Below, one piece after another: positions 52,226 through 61,019 of a stretch of DNA of 64,000 nt. The notes under the pieces were generated by a model. It had not been told where the DNA came from and ran no database searches. It worked only from the letters and a program-made list of their open reading frames with translations. This DNA is from Candidatus Bathyarchaeota archaeon (lineage in GTDB: Archaea; Thermoproteota; Bathyarchaeia; Bathyarchaeales; Bathycorpusculaceae), in the NCBI GenBank assembly GCA_026014725.1, contig JAOZHV010000001.1, forward strand, positions 1 to 64,000, written 5' to 3'. Within the stretch, counting starts at the first letter, position 1. Each line of letters opens with the position of its first letter. Position numbers and translations under genes: made by a program.

Positions 52226-52714
52226 TTAGACCATGCGTTTTACAAGGTCGTTTATTGCTTCGCCACGGTAGCCTGCTTCGCCGCCTGCACGGAAGCCCTT
52301 CTTGGTCTTGCCCTTGTAGCCCTTGCGTGGCGGATGCAACCTGAAACGTGTTTGTACATCTGGTAGTTTTTTGAATTCTACTTTGCAGTTTACTATGGCT
52401 TCTGCGAGGTCATCGAAGGATTTGTAGCCTACTTTCTGCAGGTATTCTTCGGTTAGTTTTTTGTCGCCTGCTAAACGTGCGCGTTTCTGAAGCATCAGCG
52501 CTATGGTTTCTTTTGTGGGTTCGCCCCATGTGACGTAACTGTGGACGCGTTGTAGCATGCCCTTGTAGGCTGGGCGGCTGTCAATGATTACTGCATGGTT
52601 AGTGTGGGTTAAGTTGAGCAGCTCAAGGGTTTCTCGGGCTTCACGCTGAGCCTCAACGGTGCCTCGAATCTTGACCGCTACTAAGCATTTGCATTGTTCA
52701 GTTTTTGGCGCCAT
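52226..52714 (-). CDS. rpl30: Ribosomal protein uL30
   Basis: 162-residue archaeal-type L30. CLVAVKIRGTVEAQREARETL opens the ferredoxin-like fold, and the C-terminus RLHPPRKGYKGKTKKGFRAG is typical. It is the last gene of the ribosomal operon; uL15 and secY, usually next, are absent. Confidence 0.95.
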   Translation of the reverse strand: MAPKTEQCKCLVAVKIRGTVEAQREARETLELLNLTHTNHAVIIDSRPAYKGMLQRVHSYVTWGEPTKETIALMLQKRARLAGDKKLTEEYLQKVGYKSFDDLAEAIVNCKVEFKKLPDVQTRFRLHPPRKGYKGKTKKGFRAGGEAGYRGEAINDLVKRMV

Positions 52715-52715
52715 T

Positions 52716-53363
52716 CTATTTCACCCAATCCGTCTGAGTAATCAAATTGTAAGTCTTGCGTAAACCGTCAAATATTGCACATGCGTAAGAGGGCACGGTT
52801 CTTGTTGAGCCGTAGCTTCTCATCCACAGGTCTTTGACGCCTGCTAAGCCCAAAATGACCTTGGCAACCTCGCTGGAAACCAAGCCTAAGCCTCTTGGAC
52901 CTGGAACGATTACTACTCGGACGCCGCCGCACTTGCCTTCCACTTGGAAAGGAACAGAATGTGGTTTACCGCAACCGCATTCCCAACTGCCGCATCCACG
53001 TTTTACTGGTGTGATGTTTAAGCGGGCGTTCGCTGCGGCTTTTTCAATGGCATTGCGTACTTGGCTGGCTTTCCCCTGCCCTAACCCGATGTAACCGTCT
53101 CTGTTTCCGACGGCGACAATGGCTTTGAAGCGGGATTTTTCTCCAGCGTCAGTTTGCTTTTGAACTAGGTTAACGTTTATGACTTCTTCTTGAAGGTCAG
53201 GGATTAATGCATCAACGATTTGTGGCTCGCTGATTTTTATGCCACTTAGGATTACGTCTTCGATTGTTGTTAGTTTGCCTTCTTGTATCATTTTACCCAA
53301 ACGGGTTTTAGGAACCCATTGTTCTAGGTTAGTTTCTCGTTGTTCTCTTTCTCTTCGACTCAT
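52716..53363 (-). CDS. rps5: Ribosomal protein uS5
   Basis: 215 residues. The S5 dsRBD contains FKAIVAVGNRDGYIGLGQGK, and the C-terminal domain VIVPGPRGLGLVSSEVAK. The ATG overlaps the uL18 stop (ATGA). Confidence 0.96.
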   Translation of the reverse strand: MSRREREQRETNLEQWVPKTRLGKMIQEGKLTTIEDVILSGIKISEPQIVDALIPDLQEEVINVNLVQKQTDAGEKSRFKAIVAVGNRDGYIGLGQGKASQVRNAIEKAAANARLNITPVKRGCGSWECGCGKPHSVPFQVEGKCGGVRVVIVPGPRGLGLVSSEVAKVILGLAGVKDLWMRSYGSTRTVPSYACAIFDGLRKTYNLITQTDWVK

Positions 53364-54217
53364 TCTTTCTTTACACCCTTCTTAGTTGCCTTTTCTTTTG
53401 GTGCTTTCTCTTTCGGTGCAGCTTTTGCCTTGGTGGTTTTTTCTTTAGCAGGCTTTTCTTTGGGAGCCTTTTCCTTTGCGGCTTTCGCCTTTGGTGCTAC
53501 CTCAGCTTTTTCTTCAGCTTTCGGTGCTTTGGCTGCTTTTGGTTCAGCTTTGGGTTCAGCTTTCATTTCAGGTTTCGGTTCTGCTTTTGGCGCAGGTTTT
53601 GGTGCAATCTCAGCAGGCGCCTTAGCAACACCTTTGAATGCACTCAAAATGTCAGCTTTAACCTTGGTGAAGTGTTCTGGGATTTTTTCTGGCGCTACAC
53701 TTTGTGCTACGTAGTTTGAGAATTTTTTAGAATACTCTTCTGAACCTGAGCCTAAACTTTTTGCGTACTTGGCGATGTGGTCGCCTTTGATGCGTTCCTT
53801 AACGAGTTTTTCTTCATTGTGGGGAACATTTACACCTGCATCTAAAACGCCGCTCAACACGGCGAAAACCTTCGAGCCTTTGGTGGGCACAACTAATCCT
53901 ATGTCTAGGATGGCTTCTTCCACGCCTGCGGCTTTAGCTTTCAAACCGCACAGCAAGCCTGTAAGGTAAGCTGCTGGAGTGTTGCCTGTCGGGGCTTTCC
54001 AACCGTAAGTTTTAATGAGTTCTCGGCTGTTTGCCGCTGCTAAAACTTGGTCGCCGTTTCGTTTTGCGATTATAATTTGTGCTGTCACGTTTTTTAGTGA
54101 TGTTCGAGCAACAAGCCGTGGCTTTCCAGAAATAACCATAGCCTTTCGTGCTTGGTAATCAGTCTTTCCTTCGCGCCTGCGTCTTAATTGTACACGGTAA
54201 CTGCTACCTTTTGCCAT
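53360..54217 (-). CDS. rpl18: Ribosomal protein uL18 with a long Ala/Lys/Pro/Glu tail
   Basis: 285 residues. Residues 1-190 are normal archaeal L18 (YRVQLRRRREGKTDYQARK; GLLCGLKAKAAGVEEAILDI). The last about 85 residues are a low-complexity tail of KAEPK, APK and KEKAPKEK units. Archaeal L18 usually ends near 190-200 residues. The tail is basic overall and probably disordered on the ribosome surface near 5S rRNA. Confidence 0.95.
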   Translation of the reverse strand: MAKGSSYRVQLRRRREGKTDYQARKAMVISGKPRLVARTSLKNVTAQIIIAKRNGDQVLAAANSRELIKTYGWKAPTGNTPAAYLTGLLCGLKAKAAGVEEAILDIGLVVPTKGSKVFAVLSGVLDAGVNVPHNEEKLVKERIKGDHIAKYAKSLGSGSEEYSKKFSNYVAQSVAPEKIPEHFTKVKADILSAFKGVAKAPAEIAPKPAPKAEPKPEMKAEPKAEPKAAKAPKAEEKAEVAPKAKAAKEKAPKEKPAKEKTTKAKAAPKEKAPKEKATKKGVKKE

Positions 54218-54218
54218 C

Positions 54219-54674
54219 TTAACGTTTCCTCCATAAATCGTTCGCCTTTAAATTACGCTCTAAGTCAGCAATAGATTCGAATCTGCCACTGCCCGCCATG
54301 CGGTAATATTGCGTGTAAGTATCTTCAGTGATGATTCTGCTTGCTTTAAGCTCGCGCAACTTGCGCCTAAGAGAGCGAATCTTTTTCATCCAAGCTTCTT
54401 TCTTAGTAACAGTTGCGTAGCCTGCACCAGTGTAACTTCCAGGTCCACCGCGTCTGCCCTTACGCTTCTTTCCTTGAATAACTTTTGCTCTGGAACGGCT
54501 TACGCCTTTCTCTGGCAGTGAAATGATGATTTTTTCATGGATTAGTTTTCTTACTTCTTCGCGTGTAATTGCGCCTTCGACATCATCCATGCGGTCAGGA
54601 TTAATCCAGACGCGGTTTTGTCCTATCTTTAGGATTTGAGCGGCTAAACGTCTTTGGTTGCTTAGGTTGGTCAT
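54219..54674 (-). CDS. rpl19e: Ribosomal protein eL19
   Basis: 151 residues, normal length. NQRRLAAQILKIGQNRVWIN and GRRGGPGSYTGAGYA are diagnostic. Its start overlaps the eL32 stop. Confidence 0.96.
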   Translation of the reverse strand: MTNLSNQRRLAAQILKIGQNRVWINPDRMDDVEGAITREEVRKLIHEKIIISLPEKGVSRSRAKVIQGKKRKGRRGGPGSYTGAGYATVTKKEAWMKKIRSLRRKLRELKASRIITEDTYTQYYRMAGSGRFESIADLERNLKANDLWRKR

Positions 54675-55282
54675 TGTTCTTTCTTCTCCTTTTTCTTTGG
54701 TTTAGGTTTGCTTTTCTTAGGCTTCTCTTTCTTCTCTTTCTTTGGCTTTGGCTCTTCCGCTTCCTTTTCCTCTTCTGCTTCGGCTTCTTCAGATTCTTGC
54801 TCTTCTTCCGCTTCTTCTACCTCGGCTTCTTCACCCTCAGCTTCAGCCGCTTCCTCTTCAGTCGCCTCAGTCTCTTCAGTTTCAGGTGAAACTTTAATGT
54901 TTAAGATTTTAATCTCAAGTTTTTTGGCTTCAGCTATAATGAGGGCTCGTTTGCGTTTGCCGACAGTGTGCGCAATGCGTACAGCCTGAGTTGCAGGGTC
55001 AACCGCCGATAATTCCTGCAAGTTATGAACTAGAACTTCACGGTAACCAGAAGGATGTAAACCACGGGCGATTTTTGGTCCCTTGTAACCTGTGCTTGGT
55101 GCTGGGGGCCAGCCTTTAATTTTTCGACGTATCTTATTGTCTAAGCCGCGTTGTTTACGCCAGCTTGGGCTGAAGCGTGAGTACCGCCAGCTTTCAGATC
55201 TTAGGAATTTTGGTTTCTTGTTTTTAGCGCGTGCTCTTGCTTGGAGTGCTTTGCGTGAAGGGGATTGTTTTTTCTCGGTCAT
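54671..55282 (-). CDS. rpl32e: Ribosomal protein eL32 with an acidic-then-basic C-terminal tail
   Basis: 203 residues. The core (about 20-135) has FLRSESWRYSRFSPSWRKQR and GLHPSGYREVLVHNL. The last 65 residues are a run of Glu/Ala (about 137-175) followed by Lys/Pro-rich sequence. Archaeal eL32 is commonly near 130-160 residues, so the tail is an addition. Confidence 0.95.
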   Translation of the reverse strand: MTEKKQSPSRKALQARARAKNKKPKFLRSESWRYSRFSPSWRKQRGLDNKIRRKIKGWPPAPSTGYKGPKIARGLHPSGYREVLVHNLQELSAVDPATQAVRIAHTVGKRKRALIIAEAKKLEIKILNIKVSPETEETEATEEEAAEAEGEEAEVEEAEEEQESEEAEAEEEKEAEEPKPKKEKKEKPKKSKPKPKKKEKKEQ

Positions 55283-55827
55283 TATGCCATACCCTCGTTT
55301 CGTTCATACGTATATATGCCGTCAAGGAAAACACGTGGGTCTTTTCGTCTAACTTTGGTGGATTGCTCGATGTTGGCGGCGCTTTGGCTGACATCTTCTA
55401 GATTTATGCCTTCAATGATTATATCTTCGGATTCAATTTTGACTTTTACATCGCCAATAAGTTTGACTTTGCGTGCTCGTCTCTCGCCCGTAAAGTTTTC
55501 AATTATGACATTTTTGTTTTGATATTTCACGGTAATTGGAAAGTGTGAGAAGACGATTTTCATCTTGTAAGAGTAGCCTTTTGTTACGCCTGTTATCATG
55601 TTTTTGATGTGTGATTCAATTGTTCCCACAAGCGCTGCTTCTTTCTTGCGCGGCCACTTTGCCCAGACACGGATGTTTTTGCCTTCACTATCGATTGAGA
55701 CTGGTGCATGAGAGAAGTCGCGTGTTAAGGAACCTTTTGCGCCTTTAACGATTACTTTTTTGCCTTCTAGGCTAACGTTAACGTCATCAGGGACTTCGAT
55801 TGTTCGGGAAATTTCTGGGAGCCGCAT
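55282..55827 (-). CDS. rpl6: Ribosomal protein uL6
   Basis: 181 residues, two L6 repeats. ISRTIEVPDDVNVSLEGKKV opens, and GVTKGYSYKMKIVFSHFPI marks the repeat junction. The stop shares one base with the eL32 start. Confidence 0.96.
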   Translation of the reverse strand: MRLPEISRTIEVPDDVNVSLEGKKVIVKGAKGSLTRDFSHAPVSIDSEGKNIRVWAKWPRKKEAALVGTIESHIKNMITGVTKGYSYKMKIVFSHFPITVKYQNKNVIIENFTGERRARKVKLIGDVKVKIESEDIIIEGINLEDVSQSAANIEQSTKVRRKDPRVFLDGIYTYERNEGMA

Positions 55828-55837
55828 AGACTACACC

Positions 55838-56221
55838 TCAATACACGAAGGCTAACAGCCTTCCTCCAAGATTTTTTTCTTCAGCATCTTTGTGAGCGAT
55901 AACGCCTTTGGATGTTGAAACAACCATGATGCCCACGTCTCTGGAGGGCAAGAAGCGTTTTTCCCATTCCTCATAGTCGGCTGCTTTTACAGCGAAGCGT
56001 GGTTTAACTGGGCCACACTTGTTTATTCTGCCTAAGAGTTGAACTTTGAATTTCCCTGAGCGCCCATCGTCTATGAATTCGAATTCGCCGATGTAGCCGT
56101 TTAGTTGCATGATGCGCAGGACGCGCCCTAAAAGTTTAGAGGCAGGACTAATTACGCATTCACGCTTGTTGCGTGTTTCGTTGTTTATGATGGCGATGAG
56201 ACCATTTGTTAAAGTGTCCAT
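55838..56221 (-). CDS. rps8: Ribosomal protein uS8
   Basis: 127 residues of the archaeal S8 family. Features are [20 protein letters not shown] and the C-terminal [19 protein letters not shown]. Normal length. Confidence 0.96.
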   Translation of the reverse strand: MDTLTNGLIAIINNETRNKRECVISPASKLLGRVLRIMQLNGYIGEFEFIDDGRSGKFKVQLLGRINKCGPVKPRFAVKAADYEEWEKRFLPSRDVGIMVVSTSKGVIAHKDAEEKNLGGRLLAFVY

Positions 56222-56236
56222 TGTTTTGCCTTGCTC

Positions 56237-56401
56237 CTACTCATATTTTTTGAATCCTAATTTAGGTGCGGCTTCTCTAAAACAGTGCCTACATAAATAT
56301 AAATTGTAACGTCGAATAACTGGTCCATACGAGCCGCATCTTACGCATGGTCTTGAACCTTTGCCGTATTTTCGTTCTTTCTTAACTTGCTGTTTTCCCA
56401 T
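56237..56401 (-). CDS. rps14: Ribosomal protein uS14 (zinc-binding)
   Basis: 54 residues translated directly from the gap between uS8 and uL5. [19 protein letters not shown] and the following [12 protein letters not shown] provide the four zinc cysteines (CxxC...CxxC). It belongs in the canonical order uL5-uS14-uS8. ATG 56401. Confidence 0.95.
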   Translation of the reverse strand: MGKQQVKKERKYGKGSRPCVRCGSYGPVIRRYNLYLCRHCFREAAPKLGFKKYE

Positions 56402-56412
56402 ACATTCACACT

Positions 56413-56955
56413 CTAGACGATTTCTACTCCTAAAGTTTGTTTTACAAAGGCGATTGATTCTTCAGGCGTTAACAAATGCTTCTTGCCAACTGACCTGGCT
56501 TGCCGCTTTCTGAGCTTTATTCTGTGACCTGGACGGCTTACAGCTACACTGATGTCCATGCCGAAGATGCCGATTTCAGGGTCGTAGCGGACGCCTGGAA
56601 TTTCAATGTGTTCTTTGAGACCGAAAGAGAAATTACCACGTACATCGAAAGCTCGCCTTGAAACCTTGTTATCAACCACTGGCAACACTTTCTTTAAGAA
56701 GTCTATTGCTGGCTGCTTTCGCAAGGTCACAACCACAGCGATGGATTCGCCTTCGCGTATGCCGAAGTCTCGGATGGTTTTTTTAGCTTTCTTTTTGACG
56801 GGTGTTTGACCTGTGATTTCTTGGAGAACTTTGTTGGCTTTTTCGAGCGGTTCGCCTGATTTGCCAACGTTAAGGTTAACCACGACTTTTTCGATGCGTG
56901 GCTTGAGCATGGGGTGCTCTTCCCAAGTTTTAAGGTAAGCTTCTTCCTCAGACAC
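56413..56955 (-). CDS. rpl5: Ribosomal protein uL5
   Basis: 180 residues. [20 protein letters not shown] and GRSV-type loop equivalents are visible, with [20 protein letters not shown]. It binds 5S rRNA. The start overlaps the eS4 stop by eight bases. Confidence 0.96.
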   Translation of the reverse strand: MSEEEAYLKTWEEHPMLKPRIEKVVVNLNVGKSGEPLEKANKVLQEITGQTPVKKKAKKTIRDFGIREGESIAVVVTLRKQPAIDFLKKVLPVVDNKVSRRAFDVRGNFSFGLKEHIEIPGVRYDPEIGIFGMDISVAVSRPGHRIKLRKRQARSVGKKHLLTPEESIAFVKQTLGVEIV

Positions 56956-57712
56956 TTGGGGATGCCTCCTGTAATGTTATGAGCGGTTGGGCTTCACCTA
57001 CGCAAAAGACGTAGTCGAGGATTGTTTGGTATCTTGCGCCTTGTTGGTCTTCGATTACGACGAGAGCTTGGCGGCGTTTTTTAGCTTCGACTTTTTCTAT
57101 TTCCACGATTTTGCCTTGTTTGCCGATGTTTTTTCCGCCTGTAATTACTGCAAAGTTTCCCTCTTTGGTTTTGAGGGTTTGCACTACTTCTTTTTGTGGA
57201 ACAGTTATCCTTAGTGTGTCGAATGTTTCGTATTGAACTTCTTGAGGATTTTTTGGGTCTGCAACTTTGACGAGCAGGTTGGTGCCGTCATGGAGTGCTA
57301 TTTGGACGCCGCTTTTGACGGTGTGTTTGTCTTCTACTCTGACAAGCTTGGTTTGGGCTTCTTCTTTGCTGATCGGAACCAGCGTTAAGCCTTTGTGCGA
57401 GGACATGACGCGGTAGTATTTGTCCATGTCTGACAGTGAGATAACATCCATTAAACCTACAGGGAAGTCATTGCTTTTTCGGATTTTACCGTCAACTTGA
57501 ACTTTGCCTTGGTCTAGGATTGTTTTTGCTTCTTTTCTTGTTTGTGCTACGCCTAAAACGTCTCGTAGAACAAGCGTTAATGGTAAGCACTCATTGAGCG
57601 AGTGTGAACCAGATGATGGCCTCACTATCCATGGTAATTCTTTTCTGTGAATGGGCCAGAATTTTGGCGCTGGCTTACGTTTGAGCCTTGATGGTTTTCC
57701 TCTTTTTCCCAA
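56948..57712 (-). CDS. rps4e: Ribosomal protein eS4
   Basis: 254 residues: an S4 RNA-binding domain (about 40-100), the RS4 central domain and a KOW motif near 185. It opens GKRGKPSRLKRKPAPKFWPI, as in other archaea. Normal length. Confidence 0.95.
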   Translation of the reverse strand: MGKRGKPSRLKRKPAPKFWPIHRKELPWIVRPSSGSHSLNECLPLTLVLRDVLGVAQTRKEAKTILDQGKVQVDGKIRKSNDFPVGLMDVISLSDMDKYYRVMSSHKGLTLVPISKEEAQTKLVRVEDKHTVKSGVQIALHDGTNLLVKVADPKNPQEVQYETFDTLRITVPQKEVVQTLKTKEGNFAVITGGKNIGKQGKIVEIEKVEAKKRRQALVVIEDQQGARYQTILDYVFCVGEAQPLITLQEASPSV

Positions 57713-57714
57713 AT

Positions 57715-58395
57715 TTATTGTCCTCCCTTAGGAGTTGTTTTTTTAGCTCGCGGTTTAGGCGCGGCTTCTGCTGACTCGTTCTTTTTGGCTTCGGGCGCTT
57801 TCTTTGCTGTTGCTTTAGGTTTTGCTACTTTTTTGGCTGGCGCCTCTTCTTGTGCTGGTGCTTCTTTTTTAGCAGTTGGTTTTTTTGCGGCAGGTTTCTT
57901 TTCGGCGGCTTCCTTTGGTTTTGGTGCTTCCTCTTCGATTATTGGTTCTTCCACGATTTCTTCTTCAGCCTTTGGTTTTTCAGCTTTCTTTGCTGGTTTA
58001 GCTTTCGGTTTCCCCTTCTTTTCCACGGGCTGTTTTCTTGTCAGAACGTCTTTTCGCCATTTGTCGTCGAGGTTTAGGTTTCTGATTTGTACTTTGGATG
58101 GGTGAATTGGTAAGAAGATGTTTGTTCCGTCTACTTTTTCGCGGGTTAAGCCTTCAAGGTATATACGGTATGCTTTGAGGTCTACGCGTGAGACTTTGCC
58201 TTCAAAGCCTTTGTTGTCTCCGCGAAGGATACGTACGGTGTCTCCTTTTCTTACTGGAAGAGTTTTAGCGCCTCTTTGGGCGGCCAGTTCGTTTGATAGG
58301 GGTGCCGCCATTAGTTTGTGACGTATGTGAGCTGGCGCGTTGAAGAGTTTTTTGCGCTGTTTGCGGGGGTTTTTTACGCTTTTTGTGTCTTGCAT
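57715..58395 (-). CDS. rpl24: Ribosomal protein uL24 with an extended C-terminal tail
   Basis: 226 residues from ATG 58395, chosen because AGGTG lies eight bases upstream and homologues start QDTKSVKNPRKQRKK; a longer frame to 58446 would run into uL14. The core (1-125) has the KOW motif GDTVRILRGDNKGFEG. Residues 130-226 are a Lys/Ala/Glu/Pro tail; archaeal L24 is usually near 120 residues. Confidence 0.94.
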   Translation of the reverse strand: MQDTKSVKNPRKQRKKLFNAPAHIRHKLMAAPLSNELAAQRGAKTLPVRKGDTVRILRGDNKGFEGKVSRVDLKAYRIYLEGLTREKVDGTNIFLPIHPSKVQIRNLNLDDKWRKDVLTRKQPVEKKGKPKAKPAKKAEKPKAEEEIVEEPIIEEEAPKPKEAAEKKPAAKKPTAKKEAPAQEEAPAKKVAKPKATAKKAPEAKKNESAEAAPKPRAKKTTPKGGQ

Positions 58396-58406
58396 TAATT
58401 TTACAC

Positions 58407-58847
58407 CTATACTATTATGCTTGAGGCGCTTGCTATTCTCGGCCATCTTTCAGCTGCCTCTCTTGCTACTGGCCCGCGGATTTCTGAGCCTTTCATTTCG
58501 CCTTCAGGGGTTATGATGACTGCGGCGTTGTCTTCGAATTGTACCCAGACGCCATCTACACGTCTGAAGGGACGTTTTTGGCGGACTATAACGGCTTGGA
58601 AAATCTTTTTGCGCATGTCAGGTGAGCCTTGGCGGACTGAGACAGTGACTTTGTCACCTACTGTGGCAGAGGGATAGCGTCTTAGTCTGCCTTTGTAACC
58701 GAGGGCTTGAACTAGTCGTAGGACTCGTGCGCCTGTGTTGTCGGTGCACTTCATTTCTGAGCCTGCCTGTAGCCCGCGGCTGATTTTTTGTCCGTGAGAG
58801 AGCATGCCTTTTGCTGTGAGGGCTCTCTGTTTTGCTTTCGCCGCCAT
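58407..58847 (-). CDS. rpl14: Ribosomal protein uL14
   Basis: 146 residues. CTDNTGARVLRLVQALGYKG and the C-terminal GPVAREAAERWPRIAS are diagnostic. Normal length. Confidence 0.96.
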   Translation of the reverse strand: MAAKAKQRALTAKGMLSHGQKISRGLQAGSEMKCTDNTGARVLRLVQALGYKGRLRRYPSATVGDKVTVSVRQGSPDMRKKIFQAVIVRQKRPFRRVDGVWVQFEDNAAVIITPEGEMKGSEIRGPVAREAAERWPRIASASSIIV

Positions 58848-58848
58848 T

Positions 58849-59169
58849 CTACTTTTCCTCTCCTAATTTTTCTACTACAACAAAGGATACTGTTTTGCTG
58901 AGCGGTCGGCATTCCGCAATTTTCACGCGGTCGCCTTCTTTTACGTCAAGGCACGGTGGATTATGCGATGGGATGTGCCCATGTCTGCGTTCGTATCGAA
59001 CGAATTTTGGTGAGAATTGCATGTATTCTCTGTCAACGATTACTGTTTTGTCCATTTTTGCTGTGTGAACGATGCCTTCCAGTACTCGTCCTCGGATGGC
59101 GAGAGTGCCGTGGAAGGGACAGTTTCGGTCGTCACATTTTTTTCTTGGCTTTTTGAATGACATTGACAT
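58849..59169 (-). CDS. rps17: Ribosomal protein uS17
   Basis: 106 residues. GRVLEGIVHTAKMDKTVIV and the CDDRNCPFHG start are typical of archaeal S17. It lies 1 base from uL14 and 3 bases from the Rpp29 gene. Confidence 0.96.
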   Translation of the reverse strand: MSMSFKKPRKKCDDRNCPFHGTLAIRGRVLEGIVHTAKMDKTVIVDREYMQFSPKFVRYERRHGHIPSHNPPCLDVKEGDRVKIAECRPLSKTVSFVVVEKLGEEK

Positions 59170-59172
59170 TTT

Positions 59173-59454
59173 TTACCATAACCTCTTTACGGTTTTTTTG
59201 AGCCTGTCTTCAGGTCTTCCGACTAAAAGTTTACCGTCAATTTCAACGATGGTGCCATCGTCGAATTTGAAGTTGAAAATGGCTGATTCTTTCAGGATGT
59301 TTTTCCGTTTGCCTTCACTGCAAAAGGTGAAGGTATTTTTTGTTTCTCTAATTACTGTGCCGCTTATCCCGACATAGTCTTCATGTGAACTTTTGGCAAC
59401 TTTGCCTTCAGTGCCGATGAACTCGTATCGGATGATGTCAGGGGTTACTTTCAT
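59173..59454 (-). CDS. RNase P protein subunit Rpp29/Pop4
   Basis: 93 residues with the Sm-like fold of Rpp29: IIRYEFIGTEGKVAKSSH, GISGTVIRETKNTFTF and IVEIDGKLLVGRPEDRLKK. It assists RNase P RNA in tRNA 5' processing. In many archaea it sits in the ribosomal operon between uL29 and uS17, as here; the SUI1/aIF1 gene that often accompanies it is missing. Confidence 0.93.
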   Translation of the reverse strand: MKVTPDIIRYEFIGTEGKVAKSSHEDYVGISGTVIRETKNTFTFCSEGKRKNILKESAIFNFKFDDGTIVEIDGKLLVGRPEDRLKKTVKRLW

Positions 59455-59753
59455 TGAGAAGCTTCCTCTTTAGCAGTTTCTTTTTTGACCTTTTTTGCTG
59501 GCTTAGCTTTCGGCTTTTCTTTTTTCTCTGGTTCTTTGGGCGCTTCCCTAAGACCGAGTTTTTGTTCATTTTGCACTGTTAGGATTTGCGCTATTGTTTT
59601 TCGCAGCAGTCTGACTCTTGTGGGGTCTTCGACTGCTCCGCCTGCATTAATCATGGTTTTGACGCGCGCAAGTTCCACACGTAATTCGGTGAGTTTTTTT
59701 TCTCTGTCCTCAGAGGACATGGCAGCGATTTCTTTGATACGCATGATCGGCAT
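59451..59753 (-). CDS. rpl29: Ribosomal protein uL29 with a basic tail
   Basis: 100 residues. The two-helix L29 core (IKEIAAMSSEDREKKLTEL; LRKTIAQILTVQNEQK) ends near residue 70, and the remaining 30 residues are a Lys/Glu/Pro/Ala tail. Archaeal L29 is about 65-75 residues. Confidence 0.95.
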   Translation of the reverse strand: MPIMRIKEIAAMSSEDREKKLTELRVELARVKTMINAGGAVEDPTRVRLLRKTIAQILTVQNEQKLGLREAPKEPEKKEKPKAKPAKKVKKETAKEEASQ

Positions 59754-60533
59754 TTACTGTTTTGCCTCCTCTTTGGGTTCTTCTTTGGCAGCTTCTTTTT
59801 TGGCTGGTTCGTCTGTGACTTCTGTTGCTTGCACTTGTTGCGCGGGTTCTGCTGGTGCAGTGGGTTCTGCGGGTGTTGCTACTTCTGACGCTGGAGCTGG
59901 TGGTTTAGCTTCGACTTGTGGTGGGGCTTCTTCTATGGGTGCTGGAACAATTTCTACTTTGTCGGGGAAGTATGCGTCTGGCGGCATGATTTTTACTCTA
60001 ACACCGATTATGCCGGGTTTTAGTTGTACGTGAGCTTCAGCTGTTTTCATGGCCCGCAATGCTGGCTCCCCGCATCTTGGGAAGTAGCCTGCGCGGAATT
60101 TTTCGAAGCGTGCACGTTCAGTTGTGAGTTTGCCACTAATGACAATTTCTGCGCCAAGTGCACCTGCTTCCATAACTTGGCTTAGCGCCCAAAAACCTGC
60201 GCGCCTAAAGTGAACGCCTCTTTCAAGTGCTGAGGCGACACGGTTTGCTACTACGTGAGCGTTAAATTCTGGAACTTCTATTTCTGATACTGAAATTTGA
60301 GGATTAGAAACTTTGAAATTTTGTTCTAGAGCCTGGGCGAGTTCCTTGATTGTTTCCCCGCCTCTGCCGATAACCAAACCAGGCCTCATAGCGTAAACAA
60401 CAACATGTGTGCCGAGGGGGGTTTTGGAGAGGTTTACTCCGCCGTATCCGGCTCTTTCAAGTTTTTTTTCCAAAAATTCGTCAATTTCTGTGCGTTTGAT
60501 TGATTCTGTTATAAAGCGTTTGACTATACTCAT
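59754..60533 (-). CDS. rps3: Ribosomal protein uS3 with a Pro/Ala-rich tail
   Basis: 259 residues. The KH domain contains VVYAMRPGLVIGRGGETIKE, and the C-terminal S3 domain ends at IMPPDAYFPDKVEIV (about 200). The remaining 55 residues are Pro/Ala/Glu-rich. It lines the mRNA entry site. Confidence 0.96.
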   Translation of the reverse strand: MSIVKRFITESIKRTEIDEFLEKKLERAGYGGVNLSKTPLGTHVVVYAMRPGLVIGRGGETIKELAQALEQNFKVSNPQISVSEIEVPEFNAHVVANRVASALERGVHFRRAGFWALSQVMEAGALGAEIVISGKLTTERARFEKFRAGYFPRCGEPALRAMKTAEAHVQLKPGIIGVRVKIMPPDAYFPDKVEIVPAPIEEAPPQVEAKPPAPASEVATPAEPTAPAEPAQQVQATEVTDEPAKKEAAKEEPKEEAKQ

Positions 60534-61019
60534 TTACTGTTCTCCTTGAGTGGGTTTCTCGTCTAGGACTATTTCGATGTGTGTTGTGATGTCGTATTTT
60601 GGTGAGGCTCTGCCTTGTGCTCTTGGGGTGTAACGTTTGAGTTTTATGCCGGGATATGCTGCTGCATGCATGATGCGGAGGCGGTCTACGTCTAAGCCTT
60701 TGTTTTCTGCGTTGGCTTCGGCGGCTTTGATTATGCGTAAAACTTGCTCGGCGGTTTTGATTGGGTACCTGCCTACAAAGCGTTTTTCCATGCCGCCTTT
60801 GTGCCCTAGTTTTTTTGTGTATCTTGTGTAGGGGATGGTTTTTTTCTTTGCGATTACGTCTCGGAGGAAGGTTTTTGCGGTTGAGAGCTCCATGCCTTTT
60901 ACTGCTTTGCAGACTTCTCGTGCTGCTTTGTGGGATACTTTTATTTCTCTGCCACTGGCTTTCGCTGTTTTTTCTGGATTAAGCATTTCCTCGATTATAG
61001 AGTATCCCCATTTTGGCAT
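60534..61019 (-). CDS. rpl22: Ribosomal protein uL22
   Basis: 161 residues. AKASGREIKVSHKAAREVC and LKRYTPRAQGRASPKYDITT are diagnostic. ATG 61019 is chosen over 61040: GGAGAT lies about eight bases upstream and homologues begin PKWGYS. It is the first gene of the operon, directly behind a promoter. Confidence 0.95.
   Translation of the reverse strand: MPKWGYSIIEEMLNPEKTAKASGREIKVSHKAAREVCKAVKGMELSTAKTFLRDVIAKKKTIPYTRYTKKLGHKGGMEKRFVGRYPIKTAEQVLRIIKAAEANAENKGLDVDRLRIMHAAAYPGIKLKRYTPRAQGRASPKYDITTHIEIVLDEKPTQGEQ

Noticed and set aside
53360-53650. Possible tandem DNA repeat in the 3' end of uL18
   Set aside because: The repetition is low-complexity coding sequence for KAEPK-like residues; the DNA units vary too much for a true tandem array.
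58396-58446. Upstream extension of uL24
   Set aside because: It would overlap uL14 by 40 bases, and a good AGGTG site precedes ATG 58395.
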